From Petrachloros mirabilis ULC683 (lineage in GTDB: Bacteria; Cyanobacteriota; Cyanobacteriia; Thermosynechococcales; Thermosynechococcaceae), in NCBI RefSeq assembly GCF_009939295.1, contig NZ_WVIC01000018.1, positions 1-64,000 of the forward strand: a stretch of 64,000 bases of DNA. The letters are read 5' to 3'. A model generated the notes under the pieces. That model saw only the letters and a program-made list of their open reading frames with translations, searched no databases and had not been told where the DNA came from. Below are positions 23,904 to 32,300 of the stretch, in pieces (the stretch's first letter is position 1; each line of letters opens with the position of its first letter). The translations under genes were made by a program, and so were the position numbers.

Positions 23904-24851
23904 TCACTCTTGCTGCCAGGGGAGACGACTCCAGATGGTAACCAAAACTGCTTGCTGGTCAGAGGTAGACTCGACCGTGATGTGTTTTGCTGACTCCCCA
24001 TTTTTAGGCAGCAAACGATACTGGGGTGCCCCCTCATAGGCACCCGAGGGCGTAACGCTAAACCCGTTTTCCTGAAGCTGGGATTTATAGCGCTCTAACA
24101 AAGCTTCGGGGTTGGCAGCCGTCGGCACCATAAACTGACCCAAAATATGAGGATGCCGTTCCCCATTGCGGTTCAAATAGTTTTGTGCCCGGCTGACATC
24201 TAGGACTTCCGTAGGCCCATCAATCACCTGTCCCTCCCCAAAGACCGGTATTCCGGCAATCTCTGCCAGAGGCTCTGGCTTAGGCTCTGGTTGTGGAGCA
24301 GATACATTGACCGCAGGATCTTGCCTTTCTGCCTGGATCTCAGTTTGGGTGGGCACAGGGTTAGGTTGGGCAGGATCCTGAACCGTTGCCTGGGGTTGAG
24401 GGGCAGGCAATGGTTTGGGCGCAGGAGTCGGCTGTAAGGTTGGGGGCGGCTTCGCCACAGAAGCTTGGGGATTAGGAACCTCCTTGGGTACCGGGGGTGG
24501 CATAAAAGCAGACCCATCAGGAATAGGCACAGGGATCTCCTGAGCGGGTAGATCAACCAGTGGAATCTCGACCTGCTCTGAGTAACTTTGGGGCTTCGGA
24601 GCCATTGGCAGCGGTATCCACAATAACAAACCATGTAGAGCCGCTGAACCCAAAATCAACAGCCCCATAGGGGTTTTGAAGGGACTAGAGACTCTGAGGA
24701 CTCTTGCCTTGGGCATGTTCCCAGGCTCTTGGGGTTCAAGGGTAGGCTGGCCAATGGTGTGTTGCTGCTGCAAGACAATTGCGATCAATTGCTCAGGGGG
24801 CAATGACTGCAAAATTTCAAGATCAAAGCGCGAAGAGCGGTCAGGTTGCAT
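23904..24851 (-). CDS. TonB-like single-pass proline-rich protein
   Basis: A 315-residue protein of unknown function with the layout of an energy transducer. A cytoplasmic segment of about 55-65 residues precedes one membrane helix (MGLLILGSAALHGLLLWIPL), then a long Pro/Ala/Gln-rich periplasmic stretch (about 85-215) and a folded C-terminal domain (FGEGQVIDGPTEVLDVSRAQ, PEALLERYKSQLQENGFSVT). The C-terminus is not a recognisable TonB_C domain. The gene lies head-on between two iron-binding-protein genes, 9 bases after the end of the first. This hints at TonB-dependent siderophore uptake, but that is inference. ATG 24851 was chosen over TTG 24947. Confidence 0.6.
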   Translation of the reverse strand: MQPDRSSRFDLEILQSLPPEQLIAIVLQQQHTIGQPTLEPQEPGNMPKARVLRVSSPFKTPMGLLILGSAALHGLLLWIPLPMAPKPQSYSEQVEIPLVDLPAQEIPVPIPDGSAFMPPPVPKEVPNPQASVAKPPPTLQPTPAPKPLPAPQPQATVQDPAQPNPVPTQTEIQAERQDPAVNVSAPQPEPKPEPLAEIAGIPVFGEGQVIDGPTEVLDVSRAQNYLNRNGERHPHILGQFMVPTAANPEALLERYKSQLQENGFSVTPSGAYEGAPQYRLLPKNGESAKHITVESTSDQQAVLVTIWSRLPWQQE

Positions 24852-25281
24852 ACCCAGCAAACAAGTAGTCTGTGAAGTTGAATTGGATGGATGTCTGAGT
24901 GCCAGAACATTGATGGGGTGAAATATTGAGGGTCTCTGGCTTGTCAAAATGTGCCTACATAAACACCTGCTTTAATCAAAAATTTCGCAATTGTGGCACA
25001 AACAGGATTTTGACAGGGTTATCCTTAATTTCTATAACTTCTCAATTGTATTAACGTTGACTTTTCCCAGTCTTTTGGGTATGGTTTGCACTCAGATTAG
25101 CTTAGCAAAACAGCTCCAGCAAATACTGAGAGGCCATAAGTGATTTACTGAGCACTGTAGACAAGACCAGCAGAGAGAAGGGATGCCCCAAATCAATTGC
25201 AAATAATTCTTGTCTAATTTTATATAAGAATGATATAGTCGGTGTCAACTATTGAGAATTACTTTGAATAAGGAGTACCCT
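24852..25281. promoter_or_regulatory. Divergent control region between TonB-like gene and futA2
   Basis: An AT-rich gap of 430 bases with no supported gene. AAGAATGATATA (25226-25237), 45 bases before the GTG start, resembles part of a Fur box and parallels the motif before the first futA gene. AAGGAG at 25270-25275 is the ribosome-binding site that fixes the GTG start at 25282. Confidence 0.35.
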
Positions 25282-26292
25282 GTGGTTGCCATTAAACCCA
25301 AACAGCTTGCCCTGGGGCTAGCTACGCTGGCTGTAACTTGGGGCGTGACATTGGTTGGTGTAGTCAGCGCCCAAACGCTGACCCTGTATTCGGGACGAAA
25401 TGAGGCACTGATTGGCCCGCTGATTGAAAAAGCAAAGGCCGAGCTGGGACTAGACATCCAAGTTCGCTACGGCGATACGGCTGAGCTTGCCGCCACAATC
25501 CTTGAAGAAGGCCAAAACAGCCCTGCCGACATTTATTTTGGTCAAGACGCGGGTGCTCTGGGCGCTTTGCAAAAAGCAGGGCGAGCTGTGGTTTTACCAG
25601 CTTCGATTCTAGAAAAGGTGGATGAGCGGTTTCGCTCACCCCAAGGACAGTGGATTGGTATTTCAGGCCGTTCTCGGGTGCTAGACTACAACACGAATCG
25701 TGTCCAGGCGCGTGATCTGCCCCGATCTGTCTGGGAACTCACTACCCCAAAATGGCGGGGACGAGTGGCTTGGGCACCCACCAATGGCTCTTTTCAGTCC
25801 TTCGTAACTGCCATGCGCATGATTGAGGGTGAAGAACGAACCCGCGAGTGGCTCACCGCTATGAAAAATAATGGTGCTGTGGTCTATCGCAACAACACCA
25901 CTATTGTGGAAGCACTCGGTCGTGGCGAAATTGACATCGGCTTGGTGAACAACTATTACCTGGCGCGCTTTAAGCGAGAAGATCCTAATTTCCCGGTGGC
26001 TCATCATTTCACCCGAGGAGACTCCGGCTCTATGATCAATGTGGCGGGAGTGGCGATTCTGGATACAGCAGACTCTCTTGAAGAGGCTCAAGCCTTTGTC
26101 GAATTTTTGCTCAGTCCGGAGTCTCAGCGCTTTTTTGCGGAGGAGACCACGGAATATCCGTTGGTGGTGGGCATTCCTCATCCACCGGAGCAAGTACCCA
26201 TTGATGAAATCAACCCCCCTCGCATCGACTTGAGTAATCTGGCCGATTTAGACGGGACACTCAGTTTGCTTCAAGAGGTGGGCGTGTTGTAG
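25282..26292 (+). CDS. futA: Iron(III) ABC transporter binding protein, soluble form (FutA-like)
   Basis: A 336-residue paralogue of the protein at 22845-23894, matching along its length (LTLYSGRNEALIGPL, VRYGDTAELAATILEEGQ, SPADIYFGQDAGALGALQ, VNNYYLARFKREDPNFPVAH). Its export signal is different: LALGLATLAVTWGVTLVGVV then SAQ is an ordinary Sec-type signal with AQ cleavage and no twin arginine or lipobox. GTG 25282 is favoured because AAGGAG ends 6 bases earlier. The permease gene starts 45 bases downstream, so this copy forms the transporter operon. Expected to be induced by iron limitation; a full Fur box is not certain. Confidence 0.9.
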   Translation: MVAIKPKQLALGLATLAVTWGVTLVGVVSAQTLTLYSGRNEALIGPLIEKAKAELGLDIQVRYGDTAELAATILEEGQNSPADIYFGQDAGALGALQKAGRAVVLPASILEKVDERFRSPQGQWIGISGRSRVLDYNTNRVQARDLPRSVWELTTPKWRGRVAWAPTNGSFQSFVTAMRMIEGEERTREWLTAMKNNGAVVYRNNTTIVEALGRGEIDIGLVNNYYLARFKREDPNFPVAHHFTRGDSGSMINVAGVAILDTADSLEEAQAFVEFLLSPESQRFFAEETTEYPLVVGIPHPPEQVPIDEINPPRIDLSNLADLDGTLSLLQEVGVL

Positions 26293-26337
26293 TAGCATTT
26301 CAGATGCTGAGATAGGGGTTCTGGAGTCGGCATTTCT

Positions 26338-28083
26338 GTGTACTCCAGGGAGGCCATAGAGGGGATTGAACAAAAGGCTGTGACCAAATCAAGGCTGAAT
26401 CTGAGGGATCCAAAGGGGCGGCCCTGGTTTGGTCAAGTCTTTCTGGCTGGAAATCCCCCTTTTTTGATGGTGTTGCTGGCTGCTGTGCCAGCAACAGGTA
26501 TTCTTTTGCTGTTATTTTATTTGGGGATGCGAGCTGCTGGGGCGGGGCTGCCAGAGTTTTGGGCGATTATCTCCCAGCCCCGTACCCTTGAAGTGCTCCT
26601 CAACAGTATTGGGATGACGGTGGCCATTACGCTGCTATCGGCTTTAATTGCGATTCCCCTGGCTTTTTTGACGGTGCGCACGGATTTGCCCTGGCGACGG
26701 TTTTGGTTGGTGGTGACGACTTTGCCCTTGGCGATTCCAACCTATGTGGGCAGTTTTGCCCTGATTGCGGCTGTGGGGCCTCGGGGCAGTATTTTGCAAA
26801 TGCTCCTGCAACCCTTGGGGGTGGAGCGTTTACCGTCCATTTATGGGTGGCCTGGGGTGATTTTAGCCATTGGTCTATTTACTTATCCCTATCTTTTGTT
26901 GAGTGTGCGGGCGGGACTCCAAGGGATGGATCCCAGTATGGAGGAGTCGGCTCGGGTGCTGGGCTATGGATCGCGCGCCACCTTTTTGAAGGTCACATTG
27001 CCACAACTGCGTCCTTCGATTGCGGCGGGCTCTTTGCTGGTGGCGTTGTACGCTCTCCAAGATTTTGGCACACCTGGATTGATGCGGTTTAACTCGTTTA
27101 CCCGTGCCATTTTTATCCAGTATCGAGCCAGTTTTAACCGCAATACGGCGGCGGCGTTGGCTCTGGTTTTAGTGGTGCTAGTGCTGGGAATTTTGTTCTT
27201 GGAATATTGGGCGCGATCGCGAGCCGTCTACTACAGCCGAGGATCTGCCGTTCCCCGCGAGCAGACCTTAATTCCCCTAGGGAGATGGAAGTGGCCTGCC
27301 GTGGTTTTCTGTGCGCTAATTGCCAGTATCAGCTTCGCCATGCCAATTGGTGTCATTGCCTTCTGGCTGATTCGAGGCTTGATCTATGGTGGTGCCAGCG
27401 ATCGCCTCTTGTCTACGCTCTTGCCTATTATTTGGAACTCCGTTTATGCTGCTGGCCTGGCAGCCTTAATCGCTATTATCTTTGCCCTACCCGTCGCCAT
27501 CTTATCGGTGCGATTCCCCAGTCGCCTGTCAACCTTGCTAGAGCGCTGTTCCTATTTGGGATTTGGAATGCCTGGGATTGTCGTGGCGCTCACCCTAGTA
27601 TTTTTTGGTGCCAACTTTGCCCCATGGTTGTACCAAAAACTTCCCATGATGCTGTTTGCCTACCTGGTATTGTTTTTACCCCAGGCCATTGGCACCATCC
27701 GCAGTTCTCTGTTGCAAGTTAACCCCTCCTTAGAAGAGTCAGCACGGGTCTTGGGTCGTAGCCCTTGGCAAACCCTCCAAGAAGTCACCCTGCCTCTAGT
27801 TCGACCGGGAATTATCAGTGGGGGCATGTTGATTTTCCTGACTGCGATGAAAGAACTGCCAGCCACCCTGCTCCTGGCTCCCATTGGCTTTAGAACTCTA
27901 GCCACCCAAATTTGGCAAGCCACTGCCGAAGATGCTGCCTTTGCCAACGCGGCGGCGGCAGCTCTGGCCATTTTGGCCGTGTCTACTCTGTCCACCCTGA
28001 TCATCCTGTCTCAGGAGCGCATTTTGCCTAGACCCAATCTGTCCAGCAGCCGCAATGATTCAACCTCGATTATAGATAGCTAG
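26338..28083 (+). CDS. futB: Iron(III) ABC transporter permease (FutB-like)
   Basis: A 581-residue inner-membrane permease made of two fused CysW/ThiP-type halves, as in FutB/FbpB. Each half has six or so helices and an EAA loop that docks the ATPase: SMEESARVLGYGSRATFLKV (about residue 200) and SLEESARVLGRSPWQTLQEV (about 465). It follows futA2 by 45 bases and starts with GTG 26338. Only the ATP-binding subunit FutC is missing here and must be encoded elsewhere. The 3' end overlaps the convergent pentapeptide gene by 14 bases. Confidence 0.92.
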   Translation: MYSREAIEGIEQKAVTKSRLNLRDPKGRPWFGQVFLAGNPPFLMVLLAAVPATGILLLLFYLGMRAAGAGLPEFWAIISQPRTLEVLLNSIGMTVAITLLSALIAIPLAFLTVRTDLPWRRFWLVVTTLPLAIPTYVGSFALIAAVGPRGSILQMLLQPLGVERLPSIYGWPGVILAIGLFTYPYLLLSVRAGLQGMDPSMEESARVLGYGSRATFLKVTLPQLRPSIAAGSLLVALYALQDFGTPGLMRFNSFTRAIFIQYRASFNRNTAAALALVLVVLVLGILFLEYWARSRAVYYSRGSAVPREQTLIPLGRWKWPAVVFCALIASISFAMPIGVIAFWLIRGLIYGGASDRLLSTLLPIIWNSVYAAGLAALIAIIFALPVAILSVRFPSRLSTLLERCSYLGFGMPGIVVALTLVFFGANFAPWLYQKLPMMLFAYLVLFLPQAIGTIRSSLLQVNPSLEESARVLGRSPWQTLQEVTLPLVRPGIISGGMLIFLTAMKELPATLLLAPIGFRTLATQIWQATAEDAAFANAAAAALAILAVSTLSTLIILSQERILPRPNLSSSRNDSTSIIDS

Positions 28084-29062
28084 AGCCATCGGGCATGGTT
28101 GCCCCCGTCAAAATTGCCTGAGTCAGGATAGCTGAGCTGAGCTCAGCTCTGGATAAATTAGCATCAGTTAGGTCAGCCTGGGTCAAATTGGTTCGAGCCA
28201 GATAAGCCTCAACCAACATTGCCCCTACCAGGGATGCCCCCTGAAGATTGGCACGACTCAAATCCACCCGGCTTAGTTTGGCCTGCTTCAAATTAGCTTG
28301 CGCTAAAGTAGCCTGACCCAACTTGGCATCTGCCAGTAATGCCCCTTCTAAGTTGCAGGCTGTGAGGTTGGCCCCCTGAAGCAACACCCTTTCTAGGCGA
28401 GCAATTTGGAGTTGGGCACCGGACAAATCAGCCCCGGACAGATTGGCATCTGAAAGTGAAGCATCTTTAAAGTTGGCCTCTCGGAGGTTAGCCCCCGAAA
28501 GATCAGTACTCCGCAAGTTAGCCTCTCGCAAATTTGCCCCTTCTAAATTAACTCGGGAGAGATTGGCTCCTTTGAGGTTAGCCCCGCGCAGATCCACTTC
28601 GGTCAAAATTGCCCCGCGCAAATCAGTGCAGTCGCCTCGAGTTTCTTCCCGCAAATTAGCTCCTCGCAGGCAAGCGCCCCGCAGATTGGTACTCATCAAC
28701 TGAGCTTCCCGCAGATCAGCATCCAGTAAATTTGCATCCATGAGATCGGCCAACGCGAGTTGAACGGCGAACAAAGTTGCCCCTTGGAGGCTAGCCCCGT
28801 GAAGATTGGCATCCGTCAAGTTAGCCTGCCCCAAGTCTGCCTGGTTGAGGTTGGCTCCACTGAGATTAGCCTGCGCTAAATTACAGTGCCGCAAGTTAGC
28901 TCGACTCAGGTAGGCTAAGCTCAAATCCGCACCTGCTAGGTCACAGTGCTGTAGATTGGCTCCAATCAGGTCAGCCCCAACGAGATCAAAATTCCGCAGC
29001 GACTGACCCCGAAAATCTGTCTTCCCTGATGCATATAAATCCAGTAAATCATTAGCATTCAT
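28070..29062 (-). CDS. Pentapeptide-repeat protein
   Basis: A 330-residue protein that is almost entirely A(D/N)LxX pentapeptide repeats from about residue 18 (RGQSLRNFDLVGADLIGANL) to residue 320, which predicts a right-handed quadrilateral beta-helix. It has no signal peptide or membrane helix. The end ATMPDGSSYL is the common cyanobacterial terminal cap. Such proteins are numerous in cyanobacteria, and functions are mostly unknown; some bind proteins or mimic DNA. It overlaps the upstream gene by 4 bases (ATGA), so translation is coupled. The 5' part of the overlap at its end belongs to futB on the other strand. Confidence 0.9.
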   Translation of the reverse strand: MNANDLLDLYASGKTDFRGQSLRNFDLVGADLIGANLQHCDLAGADLSLAYLSRANLRHCNLAQANLSGANLNQADLGQANLTDANLHGASLQGATLFAVQLALADLMDANLLDADLREAQLMSTNLRGACLRGANLREETRGDCTDLRGAILTEVDLRGANLKGANLSRVNLEGANLREANLRSTDLSGANLREANFKDASLSDANLSGADLSGAQLQIARLERVLLQGANLTACNLEGALLADAKLGQATLAQANLKQAKLSRVDLSRANLQGASLVGAMLVEAYLARTNLTQADLTDANLSRAELSSAILTQAILTGATMPDGSSYL

Positions 29063-30003
29063 TGTGGGCGCACAAAAAATTGACAGGTCAAGTCAGCGTC
29101 GTCATCGACCTCGGAAGAGGGATGGGGTGACCCCATAGCGGAGGCTAGGGTCATTAAATCAACGGTAGCGTTGAAGCCAGTCAACAAAGATTGAGAGTCC
29201 TCTGTAGCCGGCCCGGTTGTTTGCTCGTAGAGGGGGCGCACAGCCCGAACAATGGCCTCAGCGTCCTGACGCATTTGTTCTAGAGGCGGCAATTCGGCAA
29301 ATCCTGTAGCCAACTGATCGAGGCATTGTTCAAGACGGCTGGCCATTGGATAAGACTGAACGAGCTGCCGAATGAGTTGATCCAAAGACCATTGCTGGAG
29401 ACTGTCCCAGTCCTGACGACTAAAGCCAAATGGATGATCCACGGCTGAAAAGATTAAAATCTTAGCCCGGAGGGGATTGGCGTATTTGATGATTGCTAAT
29501 CGAGCCTCAAAGTGGTCATAGTCAAGATCTGCCATGCCCTCCGTGGCTCTGGGGTGAGGGGGGGGTTGGGTTGCTGGCGGTAGGGTAGCGGGCGGTACTG
29601 TAGCGGGTGGCACTGTAGCGAGTGGCACTAGGGTGGGTGAAGCTGTGGTTGGCGGCACTATGGCGGGGGTTGCCGGGGAGCTTACCGTTTCTCGTGGAGT
29701 ATTGTGAGAGGTGTAGAGTGGGCTGACAATGCCGAGGATAATCTGGCTAATGGCTAGGTATCGCTCAGGTTTATTGAGTTGCTTTGCAACCTGGATAAGC
29801 TGCCCCTGCAAAGCTGCTGGGGTTGGGGCTTGCTGCTGTAAGGATTGAATCAGTCCTAAAATCGGGGCGTTGAGCAAAATTTGGGGATCATTTTCCCAGC
29901 GATGATGGTAAATCGCGTATATCAGCTTATGGATGCGGAGTGCTTCGGGGTGCTGTTGAAGCATATCCACAATGGCTGTCAACGTGGGGTCAGAAAAAGC
30001 CAT
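29059..30003 (-). CDS. Unknown protein with ATxPP tandem linker
   Basis: A 314-residue protein I cannot place. An N-terminal helical region (about 1-100: MLQQHPEALRIHKLIYAIYH, YLAISQIILGIVSP) is joined to a second helical region (LDYDHFEARLAIIKYANPLR, FSRQDWDSLQQWSLDQLIRQ) by a low-complexity Thr/Pro/Ala linker in which A-T-x-P-P units repeat (DNA about 29560-29650). No membrane helix. The stop codon overlaps the start of the pentapeptide gene (ATGA), which suggests they act together. ATG 30003 is used; TTG two codons earlier is possible. No ribosome-binding site is evident. Confidence 0.65.
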   Translation of the reverse strand: MAFSDPTLTAIVDMLQQHPEALRIHKLIYAIYHHRWENDPQILLNAPILGLIQSLQQQAPTPAALQGQLIQVAKQLNKPERYLAISQIILGIVSPLYTSHNTPRETVSSPATPAIVPPTTASPTLVPLATVPPATVPPATLPPATQPPPHPRATEGMADLDYDHFEARLAIIKYANPLRAKILIFSAVDHPFGFSRQDWDSLQQWSLDQLIRQLVQSYPMASRLEQCLDQLATGFAELPPLEQMRQDAEAIVRAVRPLYEQTTGPATEDSQSLLTGFNATVDLMTLASAMGSPHPSSEVDDDADLTCQFFVRPQ

Positions 30004-30105
30004 GTTCAATCTGGGAGGAGAAATCTGATAGAAGAAAAATATGCTAATGTGTCACCCTAGCACTTATAGTATTCCCCTGCCGGTTGTAAAAGAGCATTCT
30101 ATGAG

Positions 30106-31134
30106 ATGCAAGGATTATCACAAACTGTGACTTCTCGTCTGGCAACCCCTTTAGCTATTGGAAATTGTCAAGTCAATAGTCGGGTTTTGCAGTCTCCCTT
30201 ATCTGGGGTGACAGACCTGGTCTTTCGAGGTTTGGTGCGCCGCTACGCGCCAGAGTCTATGCTGTATACGGAAATGATTCATGCCAGCCAGGTGACCCAT
30301 GTGCGAGAACTGCCCAAAGTCATGGAGATTGATTCCCAAGAACATCCTATCAGTATGCAACTGTTTGACGGTCGTCCAGACTTTATGGGAGAAGCGGCGC
30401 AAGTGGCGGTTGCTGGGGGTGCTGCCACGATTGATATCAATATGGGGTGTCCGGTGAACAAAATCACCAAAAAAGGTGGGGGGTCTTCGCTATTGCGCAA
30501 CCCAGGGTTGGCAGAGTCTCTGGTGAGTACGGTGGTGAATGCGGTTTCCGTGCCGGTGACGGTTAAAACGCGTTTGGGTTGGGATGAAGCGGAAATCACT
30601 ATTCTCGATTTTGCTCGCCGGATGCAGGATGCGGGGGCTCAGATGATCACCATTCATGGTCGTACTCGTGCTCAAGGGTATCAAGGTGCTGCCCGCTGGG
30701 AGTGGATTGGGCGCGTTAAGGCGGCTCTTACGGTTCCGGTGATTGCCAATGGTGATATTGTCTCAGTAGAGTCTGCGATACAGTGTCTGGCGGAAACGGG
30801 AGCCGATGGCGTTATGTGCTCTCGGGGAACGTTAGGAAATCCTTTTTTGGTGGGTGAAATTGATCAATTTCTGAAAACGGGTCAGATGCCCCCCACGGTG
30901 ACGGTCATTGAGCGGCTGCGTTGTGCCCAGGAACATTTACAGTCTTTGTGGTGCTATAAGGGTCAGCGCGGGATTCAGCAGGCCCGAAAACACATGACTT
31001 GGTATGTCAAAGGGTTTGCTGGAGCGGCTGAACTGCGCGATCAACTCTGTGTGATGGACTCTGTAGCGACGGGTCTGGCTTTGCTGGAGTCGGCTATTCT
31101 GCGACTCCAGAATGCTGCGGACGCGCTACCATGA
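30106..31134 (+). CDS. dus: tRNA-dihydrouridine synthase (DusB-like)
   Basis: A 342-residue FMN- and NADPH-dependent enzyme that reduces uridine to dihydrouridine in the tRNA D-loop. Conserved segments are QSPLSGVTDLVFR, MLYTEMIHASQV, MQLFDGRPDFM, INMGCPVNKITKKGGGSSLL with the catalytic cysteine, VKTRLGWD, TIHGRTRAQGY and IANGDIVS. The length and the GCPVNKI motif suit the DusB branch, though the exact paralogue is a family-level call. ATG 30106 is the second of two overlapping ATG triplets and the one in frame. Confidence 0.92.
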   Translation: MQGLSQTVTSRLATPLAIGNCQVNSRVLQSPLSGVTDLVFRGLVRRYAPESMLYTEMIHASQVTHVRELPKVMEIDSQEHPISMQLFDGRPDFMGEAAQVAVAGGAATIDINMGCPVNKITKKGGGSSLLRNPGLAESLVSTVVNAVSVPVTVKTRLGWDEAEITILDFARRMQDAGAQMITIHGRTRAQGYQGAARWEWIGRVKAALTVPVIANGDIVSVESAIQCLAETGADGVMCSRGTLGNPFLVGEIDQFLKTGQMPPTVTVIERLRCAQEHLQSLWCYKGQRGIQQARKHMTWYVKGFAGAAELRDQLCVMDSVATGLALLESAILRLQNAADALP

Positions 31135-31170
31135 AAGCCAGTTCATAAACTAGTTTGATTGTGTGAGGGC

Positions 31171-31842
31171 ATGTCTCAGTCTGATTTACAAGACCTTGCA
31201 GCGCAACTTGAAAGTGGCAATTCTCGCGATCGCATGTTGGCCTTAGCGGCTCTGCGAGAATTTCCCGCTGTAGACGCGGTACCGCTAATCAAGAAAGTCC
31301 TTTACGACGACAATATTCCGATCCGCTCTATGGCCATCTTTGCCCTGGGGGTCAAGCCTACTGAGGAATGCTACCCCATTTTGGTCACCCTATTGGAAGC
31401 GGATGAAGACTATGGCATCCGCGCTGATGCAGCAGGAGCCCTAGGCTACCTGGGGGATGTCCGTGCCTTTGAATCGCTGGTGCGGGCGTTTTACGAAGAT
31501 ACCAGTTGGCTGGTGCGCTTCAGTGCGGCGGTGGCTCTCGGCAACTTAGGTGAACCCCGTGCCCAACCCGTATTGCTGGATGCCCTCAAAAGTTCAGAAG
31601 TCGTGGTACAACAGGCTGCGATCTCAGCCCTTGGGGAAATCGGTGCCATTGAAGCCATTGAAGCCATTCTTGAGTTTGTGCAATCTGAAGACTGGCTGAT
31701 TCGTCAGCGCCTCGCCGAAGCCTTAGGAAACCTCAACGATCCCCAAAGCCTGTCGGCTCTCAAATATCTGCAAAAAGATAGCCACCCTCAAGTGGCCGAG
31801 GCCGCCACCCATGCCCTGCTCCGACTACAATCTGAGTCATGA
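31171..31842 (+). CDS. HEAT-repeat protein (E/Z lyase-like fold)
   Basis: A 223-residue all-helical protein of about six HEAT repeats of roughly 31 residues, with the recurrent pattern VR..A..ALG.lGd: DDNIPIRSMAIFALGVKP, EDYGIRADAAGALGYLGDVR, DTSWLVRFSAAVALGNLGEP, VVQQAAISALGEIGA and DWLIRQRLAEALGNLNDP. Cyanobacterial HEAT proteins of this type relate to phycobilin lyases, NblB or IaiH; no catalytic residues separate them here, so I do not name one. The stop overlaps the tsaE start (ATGA), so the two are cotranslated. ATG 31171 preferred; TTG 31159 possible. Confidence 0.8.
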   Translation: MSQSDLQDLAAQLESGNSRDRMLALAALREFPAVDAVPLIKKVLYDDNIPIRSMAIFALGVKPTEECYPILVTLLEADEDYGIRADAAGALGYLGDVRAFESLVRAFYEDTSWLVRFSAAVALGNLGEPRAQPVLLDALKSSEVVVQQAAISALGEIGAIEAIEAILEFVQSEDWLIRQRLAEALGNLNDPQSLSALKYLQKDSHPQVAEAATHALLRLQSES

Positions 31843-32300
31843 CCTCATCCCTCTGGCTCCCCAACCTCCAAGCCACACAAGCCTTGGGGGTGACTTTGGG
31901 AGAAACCCTAAGCCCAGGGACTGTGATCCTCCTAACCGGAGATCTCGGTAGTGGCAAGACCACCCTAATTCAGAGCTTAGGCCAGGGGTTAGGCATTACC
32001 GATGTCATTGTCAGCCCCACCTTTACCCTGATCCAGGAATATCCAGAAGGACGAGTTCCCCTCTATCACTTTGACCTGTATCGGTTGACCCCCCCAGAGG
32101 TGGCAGAGCTACACCCCGAACTCTACTGGCAGGGCACCGAGATCCCTTTGGGAATTGTAGCCATTGAATGGCCAGAACAATTGTCCCAGTGGCCTTCTGA
32201 CTACCTACAACTGCGGCTCAGCCATCGAGACAACGGTCGCCAACTAGACTGGCACCACCAAGGCAAAGGAAATATACCGCCCCCCTTGCTGAGCCTATGA
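31839..32300 (+). CDS. tsaE: tRNA threonylcarbamoyladenosine biosynthesis ATPase TsaE
   Basis: A 153-residue P-loop ATPase that with TsaB and TsaD transfers threonylcarbamoyl to A37 of ANN-decoding tRNAs. Walker A GDLGSGKTTL (about 34-43), SPTFTLIQEY, the HFDLYRL motif and IEWPEQL are all typical. ATG 31839 overlaps the HEAT gene stop by 4 bases. The 3' end overlaps the convergent radical SAM gene by 6 bases. Length is normal. Confidence 0.93.
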   Translation: MTSSLWLPNLQATQALGVTLGETLSPGTVILLTGDLGSGKTTLIQSLGQGLGITDVIVSPTFTLIQEYPEGRVPLYHFDLYRLTPPEVAELHPELYWQGTEIPLGIVAIEWPEQLSQWPSDYLQLRLSHRDNGRQLDWHHQGKGNIPPPLLSL

